64,000 nucleotides of DNA from Pararge aegeria (GCF_905163445.1 NC_053197.1:1178001-1242000); one strand, 5' to 3'; counted from the stretch's first letter, positions 19,295 through 30,600 are shown. Program-made: numbers and translations. The notes: a model not told the origin generated them from the letters alone.

Positions 19295-20929
19295 TTATAA
19301 AATATAGTCAGTAATATAGATTATTTTACACAGGTTTGTATATTCGGCACTTCCGTCGTCCATTACTATTGAAATAACTTTACCGTTGTTATCAGATTTG
19401 TTGAGGTAGGTGTAGACTATGTAGCAGTACGCTGCGTGCCGAAATTTATGCGGACGAAGTTGCAGGGCACATCTAGTTATAAATATATTGCGAAGCTACT
19501 GTAAGTATACCAATTTGTTCAAACTTTCCACGAAGCGATTCGCGTGAACCAAGTCTATAAATCCATTGTACAGCTCATTTTTGGATTACAAATATACTTT
19601 CAATAACAAACTTGAAGTGAAATAAAAAAAACTGCCTTTCTTGGTTATAGAACAAAGTATGACGTAGGTTTTGAGCTTTTGAAACACTTGGGCATAAGTT
19701 GAATCCGGCGTGTATAATAAAGTGATTCACCGTGGGCCGTAACTAAAGGTATTATCCCCGTAGTTAGTCGCTGCCGTCGAGGGACAATTATAGCCCATTT
19801 CATTCACAAAACTGCGTCCAGCACGCCACCGCTCCGTGCGCGTAGGCTCTATGCATTAAAGAACACTGTACATTTGACTTTACCCCCGTCCGATGGGAAG
19901 TTTCGTCTGTGGCTAGTCGATCCCTGGCACGAGAAATATGCGAATTAATCATTTCTCAGCAGTACCAGTATCCAGGGGCTTGAAGAAAACGCAATGCCGT
20001 GAAGAGGGCTACGAGTGTTAAAGCAGTGGGCTCTTTTGAATAATATCTATTGTAAAAGCCCCCTTACAAATTGGTGTAAGCATTTAAAATGAGAGCCGGT
20101 TTCGCCTGAGATTCAATCTTAATTTAATGGCTACGAGATAATTGCTGCGTTTTTACGTTTTTTACGCCCGAACTAGAGCGATTTAACCCCGGCCCCGAAC
20201 GCTACGACCTTGCATAGACATTCCTTTAGGCCTTTTTTAATCTCTCATAATCATACGTCTTCACTTAAACTTTCTTTATTGGGGCCCACAGGTGCGCTTT
20301 CGTCTTATCTTACGACTTCTAAATCAAAACTGATTCTTCTTAACTACCAACGCTTAAAGAGGGGTGCTATGAGTTGTACAACTTTGTTTGTTTAAGTCAT
20401 AAGCTCTTTTGTGTGTTTATTCTATAAGTACTATTGAAACCGGAAGCGTATGTCTGTTATTAGTAACTTTATCACCGGTTGGGATGATTGAATTAGCGTC
20501 TACCGAGAAGAATTCGACAGATCTTTTCATAAACACTCATTTTCTATCTTGATTGAGGGATGATTTCTATTATTATTAGATCGACTGGTTTGGATGCGGT
20601 TTTTAGTATTCGTAGGAGTCTACTTTGTGAAGTCTCTCCGACATCCCAACCCTGTAGTCTAATCAAGTCTCCTTACAAGTAACCCTTTCACTTCAATCGT
20701 TGCCCGAGCCGAGGTTCGGCCTCGCATTAGGCCGACGATCCCTTCGCTTCTTCGAGCCCTAGGGTTCAAACTCTTCTAAGCAGAGCCCTATTCCGAGGCA
20801 CGCCAACAAGCATTAGGCTTTTGAAATCATTAGGGTTAATCAGCTACACACAAACCGAAAAAAACAGAATACAGTGTCGTACGAGGCGACTATAGGAATA
20901 TAACGGAGAACAGGCAGCAAATTCCTCTA
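19295..20929. other. Mostly unique sequence, no gene identified
   Basis: Several GC-richer patches (19730-19900, 20160-20300, 20690-20800) lack a convincing frame. I see no repeat family, tRNA or splice pair I would defend. Confidence 0.35.
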
Positions 20930-21055
20930 TAGGCTCTATGCTACCACCATCTACTGCGACCACCAACCCGTCTGCCCAGCGTGGTGATTACGGGCAAGTC
21001 CCGTTGGGAGAGGACTTTAGTCCAGCAGTGGGCTACGATAGGCTATTGATAACAA
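20930..21055 (-). repeat. Rep-J copy
   Basis: CCAACCCGTCTGCCCAGCGTGG, GGGAGAGGACTTTAGTCCAG and GTGGGCTACGATAGG match 40010-40262 in reverse. A common lepidopteran repeat associated with RTE-like tails. Confidence 0.6.
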
Positions 21056-21139
21056 TGAGTGTTGAGAGCATAACAGCACACATCAATCGCGAAGGTTCTT
21101 AACCATATTTGAGTAAATATATCATCACCATCCCATCAC

Positions 21140-21535
21140 CATTTGACAGCCGGTTGGCACCTTGCTTTCCGCGTCCAAGGCCGTACTAATATTATAAATG
21201 CGAAAGTGTGTTTGTTTGTTAACGCTCTAACTAAGAAACCAATTGACTTGATTTTTAGCAGTTCGGTGAAAACAAACGGTTTTGATTTGTTAAAAACCGC
21301 AATCATCATCATCATCTTATTTGACAGCCGATTGGCGCAGTTTGCCCTGCTTTCTGAGCTCAGGGCCGTGGGTTGATTCCCACTACTGGAAAAATGTTAT
21401 CTGTATATTATAAGTATTTATGTGTAAAATATTCATCAGATATCTTAGTACCCATAACACAAGCTACGCTTACTTTGGGGCTAGATGGAGATGTGTGTAT
21501 TGTCGTAGTATTAAATATACTATCATCATTTATTA
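21140..21535 (+). mobile_element. SINE-2 plus Helitron-like fragment (left arm of inverted pair)
   Basis: A broken SINE-2 head (21140-21186) abuts a Helitron-like 5' piece (ACTAATATTATAAATGCGAAAG, 21187-21300). That leads through ATC repeats into a SINE-2 copy (21310-21535) with intact TGGCGCAGTTTG and a B box changed to GGTTGATTCC. The whole arrangement recurs inverted at 21962-22365. Confidence 0.7.
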
Positions 21536-21654
21536 TCATCATAACTTCAACCGATTGTAGTCTTAAATTTGACATAGGTCTTTTGTAGACAGTTCCAAAC
21601 TCCACGATCCAGGGCCGCTTATGTTAAGCTTATATATTTATGAGAGCTATGTTA

Positions 21655-21930
21655 AGAGTATCTCTACGTGATCAGAAATAAGGAAATCCATAGAAGAATC
21701 AGAGTTACCGACATAGCTCAGTGGGTATCAGAAATCGATGGACGTTGGAATGTGTCAAGAAAGTGCTGGAATGGCGACACCGCACAGGTAAACGAAGCGT
21801 TTCCAAACCAACGCTAGATGTCGTCTGTTCACCAACAGACGACATCTAGCGCGTCGCAGGGAGCCGCTAAACACAAGCGGCACAAAAATGTGGAATTTAG
21901 AACTCCCTACAAAAGACTTATGTCCAGCAT
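21655..21930 (+). pseudogene. RTE-like LINE 3' coding fragment with hairpin
   Basis: Reads RRIRVTDIAQ, DGRW, VLEWRHRTGKRSV across frameshifts, then the end phrase CCAGCATTGGACGTCTATCGG. It lies between the two arms of the inverted SINE-2/Helitron pair. An 18 bp perfect hairpin at 21812-21851 replaces the normal family sequence before TDDI. Confidence 0.65.
21812..21851. repeat. Perfect 18 bp stem hairpin inside the RTE fragment
   Basis: CGCTAGATGTCGTCTGTT and its complement with loop CACC. Only the right arm fits the RTE family; the left arm looks copied from it. Confidence 0.85.
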
Positions 21931-21961
21931 TGGACGTCTATCGGTTGATGTTAAGATAAAT

Positions 21962-22365
21962 AAATTAATAAAATATACTACGACAATACACACACCGCTA
22001 TCTAGCGACAAAGTAAGCGTAGCATGTGTTATGGGTACTAAGACGACTGATGAATATTTTTATGAATAATATACATAAATACTTAGAGAATATACATATA
22101 AACACCCAGACACTGACAAACATTCATGCTCATCACACAAACATTTTCCGGTTGTTGGAATCGAACCCACGGCCCTGGGCTCAGAAAGCAGGGTTGCTGC
22201 AAACTGCGCCAATCAGCCAAATGAGATGATGATGATAATTGCGGTTTTTAACAAATCCGAACCGTTTGTTTTCAACGAACTGCTAAAAATCAAGTCAATT
22301 GGTTGCTTAGTTAGAACGTTAAGCAAACAAACACACTTTCGCATTGATAATATTAGTATAGACGG
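21962..22365 (-). mobile_element. SINE-2 plus Helitron-like fragment (right arm)
   Basis: SINE-2 on the minus strand (21962-22222) is followed by the same ATC link and Helitron-like piece as the left arm, ending ACTAATATTATCAATGCG in reverse at about 22365. Arms look roughly 90% alike by eye. Confidence 0.7.
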
Positions 22366-22415
22366 TACGGAACCCTGCGTGCGCGAGTCCGACTCGCACT
22401 TGGCCGGTTTTTTTC
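22366..22415 (-). repeat. Rep-R scrap
   Basis: GTACGGAACCCTGCG and GCGAGTCCGACTCGCACTTG then GGCCGG are a phrase shared with 59028-59068 in the opposite orientation. Common in Lepidoptera; class unknown. Confidence 0.5.
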
Positions 22416-22732
22416 GCACCGCGAGAAAACGTACTCACTGACGAGGTTATTACGGGTGTAGCGAAAGGTTTAGCCAAATTATAAGCATTACGGTCACGCT
22501 ACGTAATGAAACGCATGGATTCCGTGATAAGAAACATTTATTGTTATGTTACTTCACGTTGTTAGACGTGTATACAAACCGTGAACCGTGAATGCCTGGC
22601 TAGAGCAACATATCAATATTTCGGCTTTGAACTTGAAGACGCGACCTTTTACTAGATTAGATAGATAGATTATTAATATCACTTTTTTGCATAATAATTG
22701 ATGGATAAAAGCTGATGACCCAAGTTATGGTA

Positions 22733-22842
22733 TGAATGAATGAATGAATACACTTTTATTGTACACCACATAAACATAAAGTAAAATTATAAATAAAAAT
22801 TTAACAAAAAGTATACAATTTGGCGCCAAATTGTCAAATCTT
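22733..22842 (-). mobile_element. LINE-A tail
   Basis: (ATGA)n then TACACTTTTATTGTACACC, ending ACAATTTGGCGCC: the reverse complement of the LINE-A 3' end. Heavily 5'-truncated. 22416-22732 holds nothing recognised apart from a short AGATAGAT run. Confidence 0.7.
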
Positions 22843-22854
22843 GTGGTATGTGGA

Positions 22855-23085
22855 AAAACACTTATAAATGTAGCAACAATTAGCAGAGCATGCCAGAAAC
22901 TCGTTCTGCAACGTGCTACCCTTTGCTTCAACCTGAGGTCTCATGTGCCTGTAATTACACAAGCACCCACGCATTTCAGAACGGAGCACAGCATTGCAAC
23001 GATGCTGCTTAGCGTCAGAAATAAGTATTTTGGTAGCACCCAGGCGAGCTCTGTCACAAAAAGCCCCGCTACTATTAAAATTACA
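22855..23085 (+). repeat. Rep-F copy
   Basis: CATGTGCCTGTAATTACAC, CACAGCATTGCAACGATGC, GCTTAGCGTCAGAAATAAG and CGAGCTCTGTCACAAAAAGC in family order. A dispersed repeat without coding frame, seen again at 29571, 47291, 49985 and inverted at 53640. Confidence 0.65.
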
Positions 23086-23610
23086 ACTACAGTCAAAACC
23101 GTTTATGGCGACATCGTTTAGAACAACAAACCGGTTAAATTGACCAAAATCAAAGGTCCTGGCTGAATACTATTTGACCGCCTTATCGGAAAACATTGTT
23201 TTTTACGACATTGTTTACTACGACATACCGCATTAAGCGACCACATTTGGTTAATGTTTTCGGAAAATTATATCTGTAGAACGACCGGTTCAGCTGTATT
23301 GTAAACAATTTGAATAGGTAACAGTATCCACATCTGGCACAGTATAATGGTCAATGGCTATTATCGTAAATGAAAAAAAAATTTATTGTCTTTTATAATT
23401 CTTAGAAACAAAGCACGCGCACACCCTAGCCTCAAGGCCCGCTTCGTCATACCTCTTAAGTCTGTTTGTTACTTATCTTTACACAAGACGCACTAAAACA
23501 TATTGATGAGTTAACTGTGAAAATTGTAATATGTCGGAAAGAAAACAAATCAATATCAAAGAAAAATCGCGTATTACATACATGTTTTGTCTTTCCTATA
23601 TGTTTTGTAT
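23086..23610. other. No recognised feature
   Basis: GTTTACTACGACATACCGC-like text near 23200 is repeated locally in degenerate form (ACGACATTGTTTAC). No gene. Confidence 0.35.
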
Positions 23611-23611
23611 T

Positions 23612-23886
23612 TGACGGCCGAGTGGCGCAGTTGGCAGCGACCCTGCTTTCTGAGTCCAAGGCCGTGGGTTCGATTCCCACAACTGGAGACTGTTTGTGTG
23701 AACATGAATGTTTTTCAGTGTCTGGGTGTTTATCTGTATATTATAAGTATTTATGTGTATTATATTCATAAAAAAATAATTATCAGCTATCTCAGTACCC
23801 TTAACACAAGCTACGCTTACTTTGGGGCTAGATGGCGATGTGTGTATTGTCGTAGTATATTTATTTATTTATTTATTTATTTATTA
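23612..23886 (+). mobile_element. SINE-2, full length
   Basis: The best copy. A box TGGCGCAGTTGG at 23623-23634 and B box GGTTCGATTCC at 23667-23677 both match pol III consensus exactly. The body carries GTTTTTCAGTGTCTGGGTG, ACACAAGCTACGCTTACTTT and GATGGCGATGTGTG; the end is (TTTA)n. Functionless as a tRNA because the body is attached; may still be transcribed by pol III. Confidence 0.88.
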
Positions 23887-24109
23887 ATATCTGTCTCCGG
23901 TTGTTACAACTATCGGTTTTTACGACTAAATATGAGTAGTCCCTTGGATGTCGTTATAACAGATTTTGACTGTAATAGTAAAAGTAATTTTGTACGTCCA
24001 TTTAGTAATCAGTTGTGGTAGCTTAGAAGACTTACACAACTAATTTGTAAATGTCCGTCAGGTCTTTAGTTTCCATTTCCGGTAGACCGATTCCCGCACA
24101 CACCTTAAT

Positions 24110-24365
24110 TAGGCGGTGATAGCCCAGTAGGTAGGACTTCGACTCCACTTTCGGGGGCCGAGTTCGCATCGCATCGAATTCCAGCACGCGCCTCTAACTT
24201 TTCTAAGATATGTGCGTTTATGCAATTAAAATCTCACTTGCTTAATCTGCATGTCTGGAATTTCTCCATAATGTTCTCAAAGACCTGTGGTGTCCACCAA
24301 TCCGCACTGGGCCAGCGTGGTGGACTACAGCCTTAACCCCTTTTTACTGTGGGAGGATTCATATG
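24110..24365 (+). mobile_element. SINE-3, full length
   Basis: The A box TAGCCCAGTAGG matches consensus. The B box region is slightly disturbed by a CATCG duplication (GTTCGCATCGCATCG). The body ends with GCACTGGGCCAGCGTGGTGG and CCTTAACCCC. Confidence 0.8.
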
Positions 24366-25065
24366 ATTCCAAAATGAGGGAGGGAGAGAATATTCAACCC
24401 GCCCGCGCATTTGAACATTCTAAAACGCTGTTTTAGGTGAGAGCGTTTGCGCAGCTATTGGGATATTATAAGGCTCATAATGGTGGTGATTATTTTAGGA
24501 AATGGTCTAATTTGAATGCAAGGAGCGCTTACCGCAAGTCGGTAGGATATGCGAGTCACTCACTCAGGATCCCTCCGAGCTCCGTCCCCAGGGAGGGCCC
24601 CGCTCGCTGCATACACAATTACAAAAGTTGGACAGTTAACTGACATTATTACGGTGTGGTAACTTTATTTAAGCTATTTTAAACCAAGGAAGTTAGACCG
24701 TTTATTCGTTACTAGCTGTTCTCCGCGGTTTCACTCAAGTTAACTTTTAGCCGTAACTCGAAACTAATTGCTTTAGCGCAGGCACCTTTTTCATAGAGGT
24801 AACCTTCCCTCCCGCGTGTATTTAAACTTTTTTTAGTATATTTCTATCTCTTTCATTGTGAATCGGATGGGATTACTATGTTACGTTTAAAATTGTGTTT
24901 GAATATCTACTTTTAATTTTTAAATTATCTTTAACATAAAATACGTTATTGAGGTTGGTTTTAAAAAATAGATAGGTATTATATATACGGGTTCGGCGCA
25001 CTTTTTTAGTATTTACAGATGGCCAACTGATAAAGTGACAAGTGGAGAAAAAAATAAAAATAATC
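24366..25065. other. No gene; possible Helitron end at 24712
   Basis: ACTAGCTGTTCTCCGCGGTTT at about 24711 resembles a Helitron 3' end on the minus strand, but no matching 5' end was found. Remaining sequence is AT-rich and unassigned. Confidence 0.35.
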
Positions 25066-25069
25066 ATCT

Positions 25070-25265
25070 TTATCAACCCGTTACCGGCTGGTGGCGGCGG
25101 ACTCAATCTAGAATAAAAGAGCTGCTGTCCACCACGCTGGTCAAGCGCGGGTTGGTAGACTTCGCACTTATAAAAAAATAAGGTTATGGAAAATTCGCAG
25201 GCATGCAGGTTTTCTAACGATGATTTCCTTCACCGATATATATTTAATTGCTCACGATATTTAAT
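25070..25265 (-). mobile_element. SINE-3 tail half, degenerate
   Basis: CAACCCGTTACCGGC, CCACCACGCTGG and a GCAGGTTTTC block. Head lost. Confidence 0.55.
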
Positions 25266-26694
25266 TGCTTGAAATGCACATAGCCCCGGAAATTTAAAAA
25301 GGTGCGTGTGCCCGGATGTGCAGGTTGCAATTTTATAGGGGAAAAACTTACAGAAATAGTACGTGTTTGAAGTCACGGTCAATTCCTAGTTTAGATATTA
25401 TCCCTAGAACGCTGACGACGTCGAGACAAGCTTTACTGCACAATAAAATGAGATTTTTACATCAAAGAGTTCTGAAGACTCTGAATACAATTTAGAACAT
25501 TTCAAACTCATCAAATTAGTATTAAATGCATTCCGTCTAAACATCTTTTAAGTGCCTATTTTGTATTTGATAGCGCATGCTTTAAAAATAGAATCTCTTA
25601 AAGGGTCAACGACCTCAGACCCTCCCTCGTATTCAAGGACGAAGAAAAACAACATTAGGACATTGACATACGAACTCCTAGATACAACTATCTATAATTC
25701 TGCCGCTGAAAGTCTGATTTGTTGCGGTTATATAAAATAGTAATTAGCAGTTTACATAGCTTGAAACCGTGCAAAATTATAAAAAAGTTGTAAGTTTAAA
25801 TAACTATTATAAGTATGAGATAATCATTCGCTAATAAGGCGAATACAAAATAAAATAATTTTATCGTAAAGCAACTTCACTTCAAAGATTCGTTCGATCA
25901 GGATCTGTCAGAAAAACGTGTAGCACTGACTGATTAGAAAAATAAACATGTGCGTACTTATGTACACGCGTTAGAAGTTAAACTTCTTTGGCGTAACAAC
26001 ATAAAAATCTTTTCAAAAATTTTATCTTTCGCCTTATTCTACGTTTGTAGAAAAAACGATACTAACAATAGAAAAAAGGTATGGTTTGAATTGTTGAAAG
26101 TCAACTGTCTAACCTTTTTTAGAAAAACTAAATTGCTAACTTCATGATGTCGGTTTTTTGTGCCGGTGTGCGTGCGCATCGCAAAAATTTACTCCCACCA
26201 TTTTTCCTTAACGCGCAAAAAGAAGTATAACTTCAAAAATTAATGCTAAAAATATTTCTTTTTCAGGTGACCGAGCACCCAGCCATAGACACAATCGTAA
26301 TATGAATAAAACGGGTACGTAATCACTTTTAATTGAAATTCTTGTTATTTTTCATAAAAAATTTGCTTACGATATTTAATTGATATTCGCTTACACTTGT
26401 ATGCCTTCACGTGGAATTTCTGTTTTCTCGTACGCACACAACTATTTTTCGGGGATGAGAGACATTATTCCTTTGCCAAGGCAATATATGTATGTATAAT
26501 AAAATTATCCATCATCACGTATATAATTTTAACTGTGTAATTTATTAGTTATTTCGTATAGCAGACTAATAAAATGATTACTTAATTAACGGGTACGTAA
26601 TCATATTTTTCTTGTATTACTGTTTCCAATATTTATTATCTTTATCCATTAATTGTGTGCAATGAAGAATAGTATGTATCTATCTATCATTATT
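25266..26694. other. Longest apparently unique stretch; one candidate exon
   Basis: No repeat family recognised. The small frame at 25552-25740 has no domain. At 26250-26320 a pyrimidine tract and AG are followed 48 bases later by a GTACGT donor; see next entry. Confidence 0.4.
26267..26314 (+). other. Candidate 48-nt exon between splice-like signals
   Basis: Acceptor TTTCTTTTTCAG ends at 26266 and a donor GTACGT starts at 26315. Only the third frame is open throughout. The exon belongs to no gene I can see, so it may be chance. Confidence 0.2.
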
Positions 26695-26870
26695 GTGGGC
26701 TTCTTCTTAGACCAGGGTGCGTTTTGAACCCTCGAAGCTTTAGTTTTAATGTGACGAATTAAGTTATCGCCATGAACTGACTTCTATGTCATATTTTACA
26801 CGTAATGCACGTGTAAAATATGACGCATTAAAAGTGCCATCGAAACCTATTTGAATAAGGAAATATTTCA
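26695..26870 (+). mobile_element. LINE-C 3' end with local inverted duplication
   Basis: GGGCTTCTTCTTAGACCAGG, CTATGTCATATTTTACACG and ATTAAAAGTGCCATC in family order. A 16 bp perfect hairpin at 26788-26824 (loop AATGC) inserts about 20 bp not found in other copies. 26871-27189 holds nothing recognised. Confidence 0.7.
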
Positions 26871-27189
26871 ACTTGACTACCACCATCGCGTCTTATAAAA
26901 AGCTCTATGCGATATCTACCTGTCGTTGATATTTTATATCATTGCGTTAGACAAGAGGAGCTGGGTTCACGAACTAGTAATAATACGTCATTGTTTCGAG
27001 GACTCTTATACATGTCCGCCTGATTTGAATACCAATTAGGTACTTGTGAACTGGTACCAACATAATGCATGCTTTAAATTCGTACTCCTTTTTAACCGAC
27101 GATTGACAATGTAAAGATAGGTATTATTATTTCAAAGCAAATGAGATATATATACATAAGTGTAGACAAAATTATTAGACTTTTTTTTT

Positions 27190-27320
27190 ATACTACAAAT
27201 AAGCCCTTAACTGGAATCTCACCTAGTGGTGCAGTCTGGATGCAGTCTATGATGGTAGCGGGCTAACCTGTTAGGGAGTATGGTAGTCAAACCCCTAATA
27301 GGTTTCCACGCGACATAAAA
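27190..27320 (-). mobile_element. SINE-1 tail half
   Basis: ATAAGCCCTTAACTGGAATC then GGTAGCGGGCTAACCTG and GTTTCCACGCGACAT. Head lost. Confidence 0.7.
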
Positions 27321-27397
27321 AAAGCTGCGTAGGATGTTATCTATATCGGTGTTTTGTTTTTTTAATTTATGTCTAAGCTAAAACTTATTTAATATAC

Positions 27398-27628
27398 AAT
27401 ATATAAGACAATACACACATCGCCATCTAGCCCCAAAATAAGCGAAGCTTGTGTTATGGGTACTAAGATGACTAGTGAATTTTTTTATGAATAATATACA
27501 TAAATACATATAATATACAGCTAAACACCCAGACGCTGAAAAACATTCATGTTCATCACACAAACATTTCCCAGTTGAGGGAATCGAACCCACGGCCTTG
27601 GACTCAGAAAGCAGGGTCGTTGCGTAAA
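27398..27628 (-). mobile_element. SINE-2, near full length
   Basis: Body and head in reverse. The head B box reads GGTTCGATTCC on the minus strand. The A box side is cut at about 27625 by unrelated sequence. Confidence 0.8.
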
Positions 27629-27713
27629 AAATGAGCCAGCCCTTCTGTCACCATATGGGGCAATCAATCACGGTGTAATCTGGCAAGAATTTTTAGTGGT
27701 TTTTTTTTATAAG

Positions 27714-27850
27714 CAGTGGCGTGCACTTCATACATGCACAAAAGCACTGCATGCCCTAAAATATTTACAAAGTTCGTATAAGAGGAGGATTTACTTATTT
27801 TATGTCATTTTCCTACTTTGTGCCTACCCCCAGTAAAAATGTGCATAAGT
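27714..27850 (+). mobile_element. hAT-like MITE, right end degraded
   Basis: The left terminal CAGTGGCGTGCACTTCAT matches the family at 53515 and 55163. The right inverted end is barely recognisable near 27835. Confidence 0.6.
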
Positions 27851-27864
27851 AAATGTAACTTGTA

Positions 27865-28245
27865 AAAATTCAAATTCAAAGTTCAATTTCAAGTAGGCCT
27901 AATATAAGCACTTTTGAAACGTCAAGTCGGTCTGTGTGTGGTGACTCTACCACCGGTTCGGAAGGCAGATTCTTCCGAGAAGAAGCCGGCGAGAAACTCA
28001 GCAGTTGCTCTTTTCCAATATCAACAATTTACATTTTAAAATTCATTTTTCTATCTTGTGAGAGATGAAAGCGGAGCCGGATGCTTCCAAGCAACCTTGT
28101 CATTAAGAAATTCATCATTTGTTTAATAACCTCGCTGTAATAAATGTGTTTTAACACATTCTTTAAACTTATGCATTGGTAGGTCCAATAGTCTAAATTT
28201 CTAAGTCTAATATTTGTAGGAGTCTAAATCAATTTTGTCAGCAAT
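27865..28245 (-). mobile_element. LINE-B 3' end
   Basis: The minus strand carries the carboxy-terminal coding end (TTTGTTTAATAACC.. region, decayed) and the conserved UTR: GAGCAACTGCTGAGTTTCTC, GGTGGTAGAGTCACC, GACGTTTCAAAAGTGC. It finishes with GAATTTGAATTT. Confidence 0.75.
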
Positions 28246-28590
28246 GGCCGATGACGCAAAGCTACAGTCCATAATCTTCACGGTTAAATTATTTATAGGT
28301 ACATATAAAAATCAAGTCTAAGTTTTTATACTAAGTCAAGCGTGTTAGTCCGATATTTATATTGCTTTTGTGAACTTCGATGAACCTTAAATCGCATCTA
28401 ATACATTCTAGTTTTAAGAAAAACTTGAAGACAGGCAGTGCTTTAACGTGTAAATGAAGTTCATACGACTAGACACAAAACACTATTGCTGCAATATTTT
28501 TCGCAAAATTACTGGTTTTGCTGTAATACCGGGTAAATTTATCCGTATTGTTGTACCAAATATCGACTAATTACTTATCACTTACTCAAT
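28246..28590. other. No recognised feature
   Basis: AT-rich, no frame, no repeat seen. Confidence 0.35.
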
Positions 28591-28592
28591 TA

Positions 28593-28835
28593 CGGCCGAT
28601 TGGCGCAGTGGGCAGCGACTCTGCTTTCTGAGTCCAAGGCCGTGGGTTCGATTTCCACAACTGGAAAATGTTTCTGTGTTGAACATGAATGTTTTTCAGT
28701 GACTGGGTGTTTACATGTATATTATAAGTATTAATTTATATTATTGATAAAAATATTCATTAGTCATCTAAGTACTCATAACACAAGCTACGCTTGCTTT
28801 GGGGCTAGATGGCGATGTGTGAATTGTCGTAGTAG
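28593..28835 (+). mobile_element. SINE-2, near full length
   Basis: A box TGGCGCAGTGGG and B box GGTTCGATTTCC. The body is complete to GTCGTAGTA; the (TTTA)n end is missing. Confidence 0.82.
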
Positions 28836-28924
28836 AACACACAAATTTTACAGGTCAAAGTTTTTTATATATTCTTGCTGACAACTGAGATTGTCATTAA
28901 TAAAAAGCGTTTTAACATTTATAA

Positions 28925-29165
28925 TTGAAATAAAAATTGCGCCCTGGTCTAAGAAGAAGGCCGAAACAAACTTAGCCGAATATTCTTTTATTTCTCACAT
29001 TGTCATTTTATATTATTACAAGGGCAACCTGGTTAGAGCAATAATTCCCACCCACGCTGTTTTATCGATTACGTAGTCCTTTGTTCTGTAAAAGGACTTT
29101 TCTATAAGCTTACGCTTAATACAAAGTTTGATATTTTGAATACATATCTCCAATATGACAACGGT
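28925..29165 (-). mobile_element. LINE-C fragment without tail
   Basis: GCGCCCTGGTCTAAGAAGAAG, CACCCACGCTG and ATAAGCTTACGCTTAATAC in reverse. 29166-29570 holds nothing recognised. Confidence 0.65.
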
Positions 29166-29570
29166 TAGTTTATTGTTAAATTATATGCAATTTCCGAAAT
29201 CTACATCGGTTTATATTTGGCAAAAGAAAAAATTCTACTAAGCTTTTGGAAGTCATTTGAAAAAGGTAACGGTCAAGCATATTATCGTCAGATCAAAAGT
29301 GTTCCCATCACGCCCTAATTGCTGAGTAGACACTTAACATGGCTTCCTCACTTATCTTACCGGTTGGTAGGTACATTATTCCCCGCTTCTTTCTAACTAC
29401 GACGCGATAAAAACTGAGATAATGAGACGAGTATCACATTATGTAAATTTAGGTAAATGGGTGTGTGAAAGATCTATAACCTATTTATCTAATGCTCTGA
29501 TATCTTCTGTACTATAAGCGAGGAGGGCTCGGATGGCCTAAGAGTAAGAGCAAAAACGTCCCCTACAATC

Positions 29571-29680
29571 AGAGCAATACTTAGCAGAGCATGCCAGGAA
29601 CACTTCAATGCATGCAATGCTGCCCTGCGTCCATCAGATTTATTTATTTTATTTATTTATTTATTTATTTATTTATATAT

Positions 29681-29731
<51 letters not shown>

Positions 29732-30180
29732 TTAGGGACAACAGACAGTCATGCACAAAAATAACAAAGAAGACATCTAAAAATAAAATAGTATTAGCGC
29801 AAGACCCACATCATTGCCCACGAATTACTAAACTTAATATATAAAAAAAATAGGGCTACATAATTTTTTTAAAAGAGATTAAAGTTATTACAAAATTAAT
29901 AAATAATTCATCACTTATAATGCAAACTAACTAACTACTTAATACGACTTATACGGTTTAAATCAAACAAGCGCCCTTTGTAACATCAGAAAGGACCTAC
30001 TTTCTGTAACACATGTTTTCTTCCCAAGGAAAGGGTATCCATTATTTTTAGACAGAATAAAAAATTATTGTTATCAATCTGAGGCGTAGGTGTCAAACCT
30101 CACGTGACTTAATTTCATATGGCAACCATGCCCTTCCCACTAGAACACAGCAATGTTGCTTGGCAGCAGAAATAAACGTC
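29571..30180 (+). repeat. Rep-F copy split by an insertion
   Basis: Left piece 29571-29636 ends CTGCCCTGCGTCCATCAGA; right piece 30079-30180 resumes CTGAGGCGTAGGTGTCAAACC. The family normally runs straight across this join. Confidence 0.65.
29637..30078 (-). mobile_element. Insertion beginning with long (TTTA)n
   Basis: About 95 bp of TTTA repeats (29640-29733) followed by GGGACAACAGACAGTCATGC and AT-rich sequence. Reads as a minus-oriented retroelement with a (TAAA)n tail; family not identified, but 9685-9730 begins alike. Confidence 0.55.
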
Positions 30181-30189
30181 ATCATCATC

Positions 30190-30600
30190 ATATCAACCTT
30201 GCCGGCCCACTACAGGGCACGGGTCTCCTCCCACAATGACCAGGGGATAAGCACGGACATAGCGGATTTTTTTTAACTCTACACGCCTTTGAGAATATTA
30301 ATATATTTTTTTGTTCAATAAACCTGAATGTTTTTTAGTGTCTGAGTTGTTATCTATATATTTATAATATATGTATGTTATATTATTTATACAATTATTG
30401 ATGAGTTGTCTTAGTAACCATAACACAATCTACGCTTACTTAGGGACTAGATGGCGAAGTGCGTATTGTCGTTGTATATTAAGGAGAAACTCTCAGGCAT
30501 GCCGATTTCCTTACTATGTTTTCCTTCATCGGTGAAACAAGATCTCTAATTGTTACTTGTATTTTCGTGCGCATCCATTGACAAGTTAATAGTCGCATTA
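30190..30600 (-). mobile_element. SINE-3 split by a SINE-2 fragment
   Basis: SINE-3 tail at 30190-30301, then its body resumes at about 30483 (AACTCTCAGGCATGCC). The inserted SINE-2 body (30302-30475) is flanked by ATATTAA at 30295-30301 and 30476-30482. Confidence 0.65.
30302..30475 (+). mobile_element. SINE-2 fragment nested in SINE-3
   Basis: Body only: CTGAATGTTTTTTAGTGTCTG, ACACAATCTACGCTTACTTAG, GATGGCGAAGTGCG. A 7 bp target duplication is likely. Confidence 0.65.

Noticed and set aside
23612..23690. A possible tRNA gene, since A and B boxes are perfect
   Set aside because: The tRNA-like head continues directly into a conserved non-tRNA body and (TTTA)n tail, and the same unit recurs many times: it is SINE-2.
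29608..29844. A FYLFIYLFIY-rich 'membrane' peptide
   Set aside because: Product of a (TTTA)n microsatellite.
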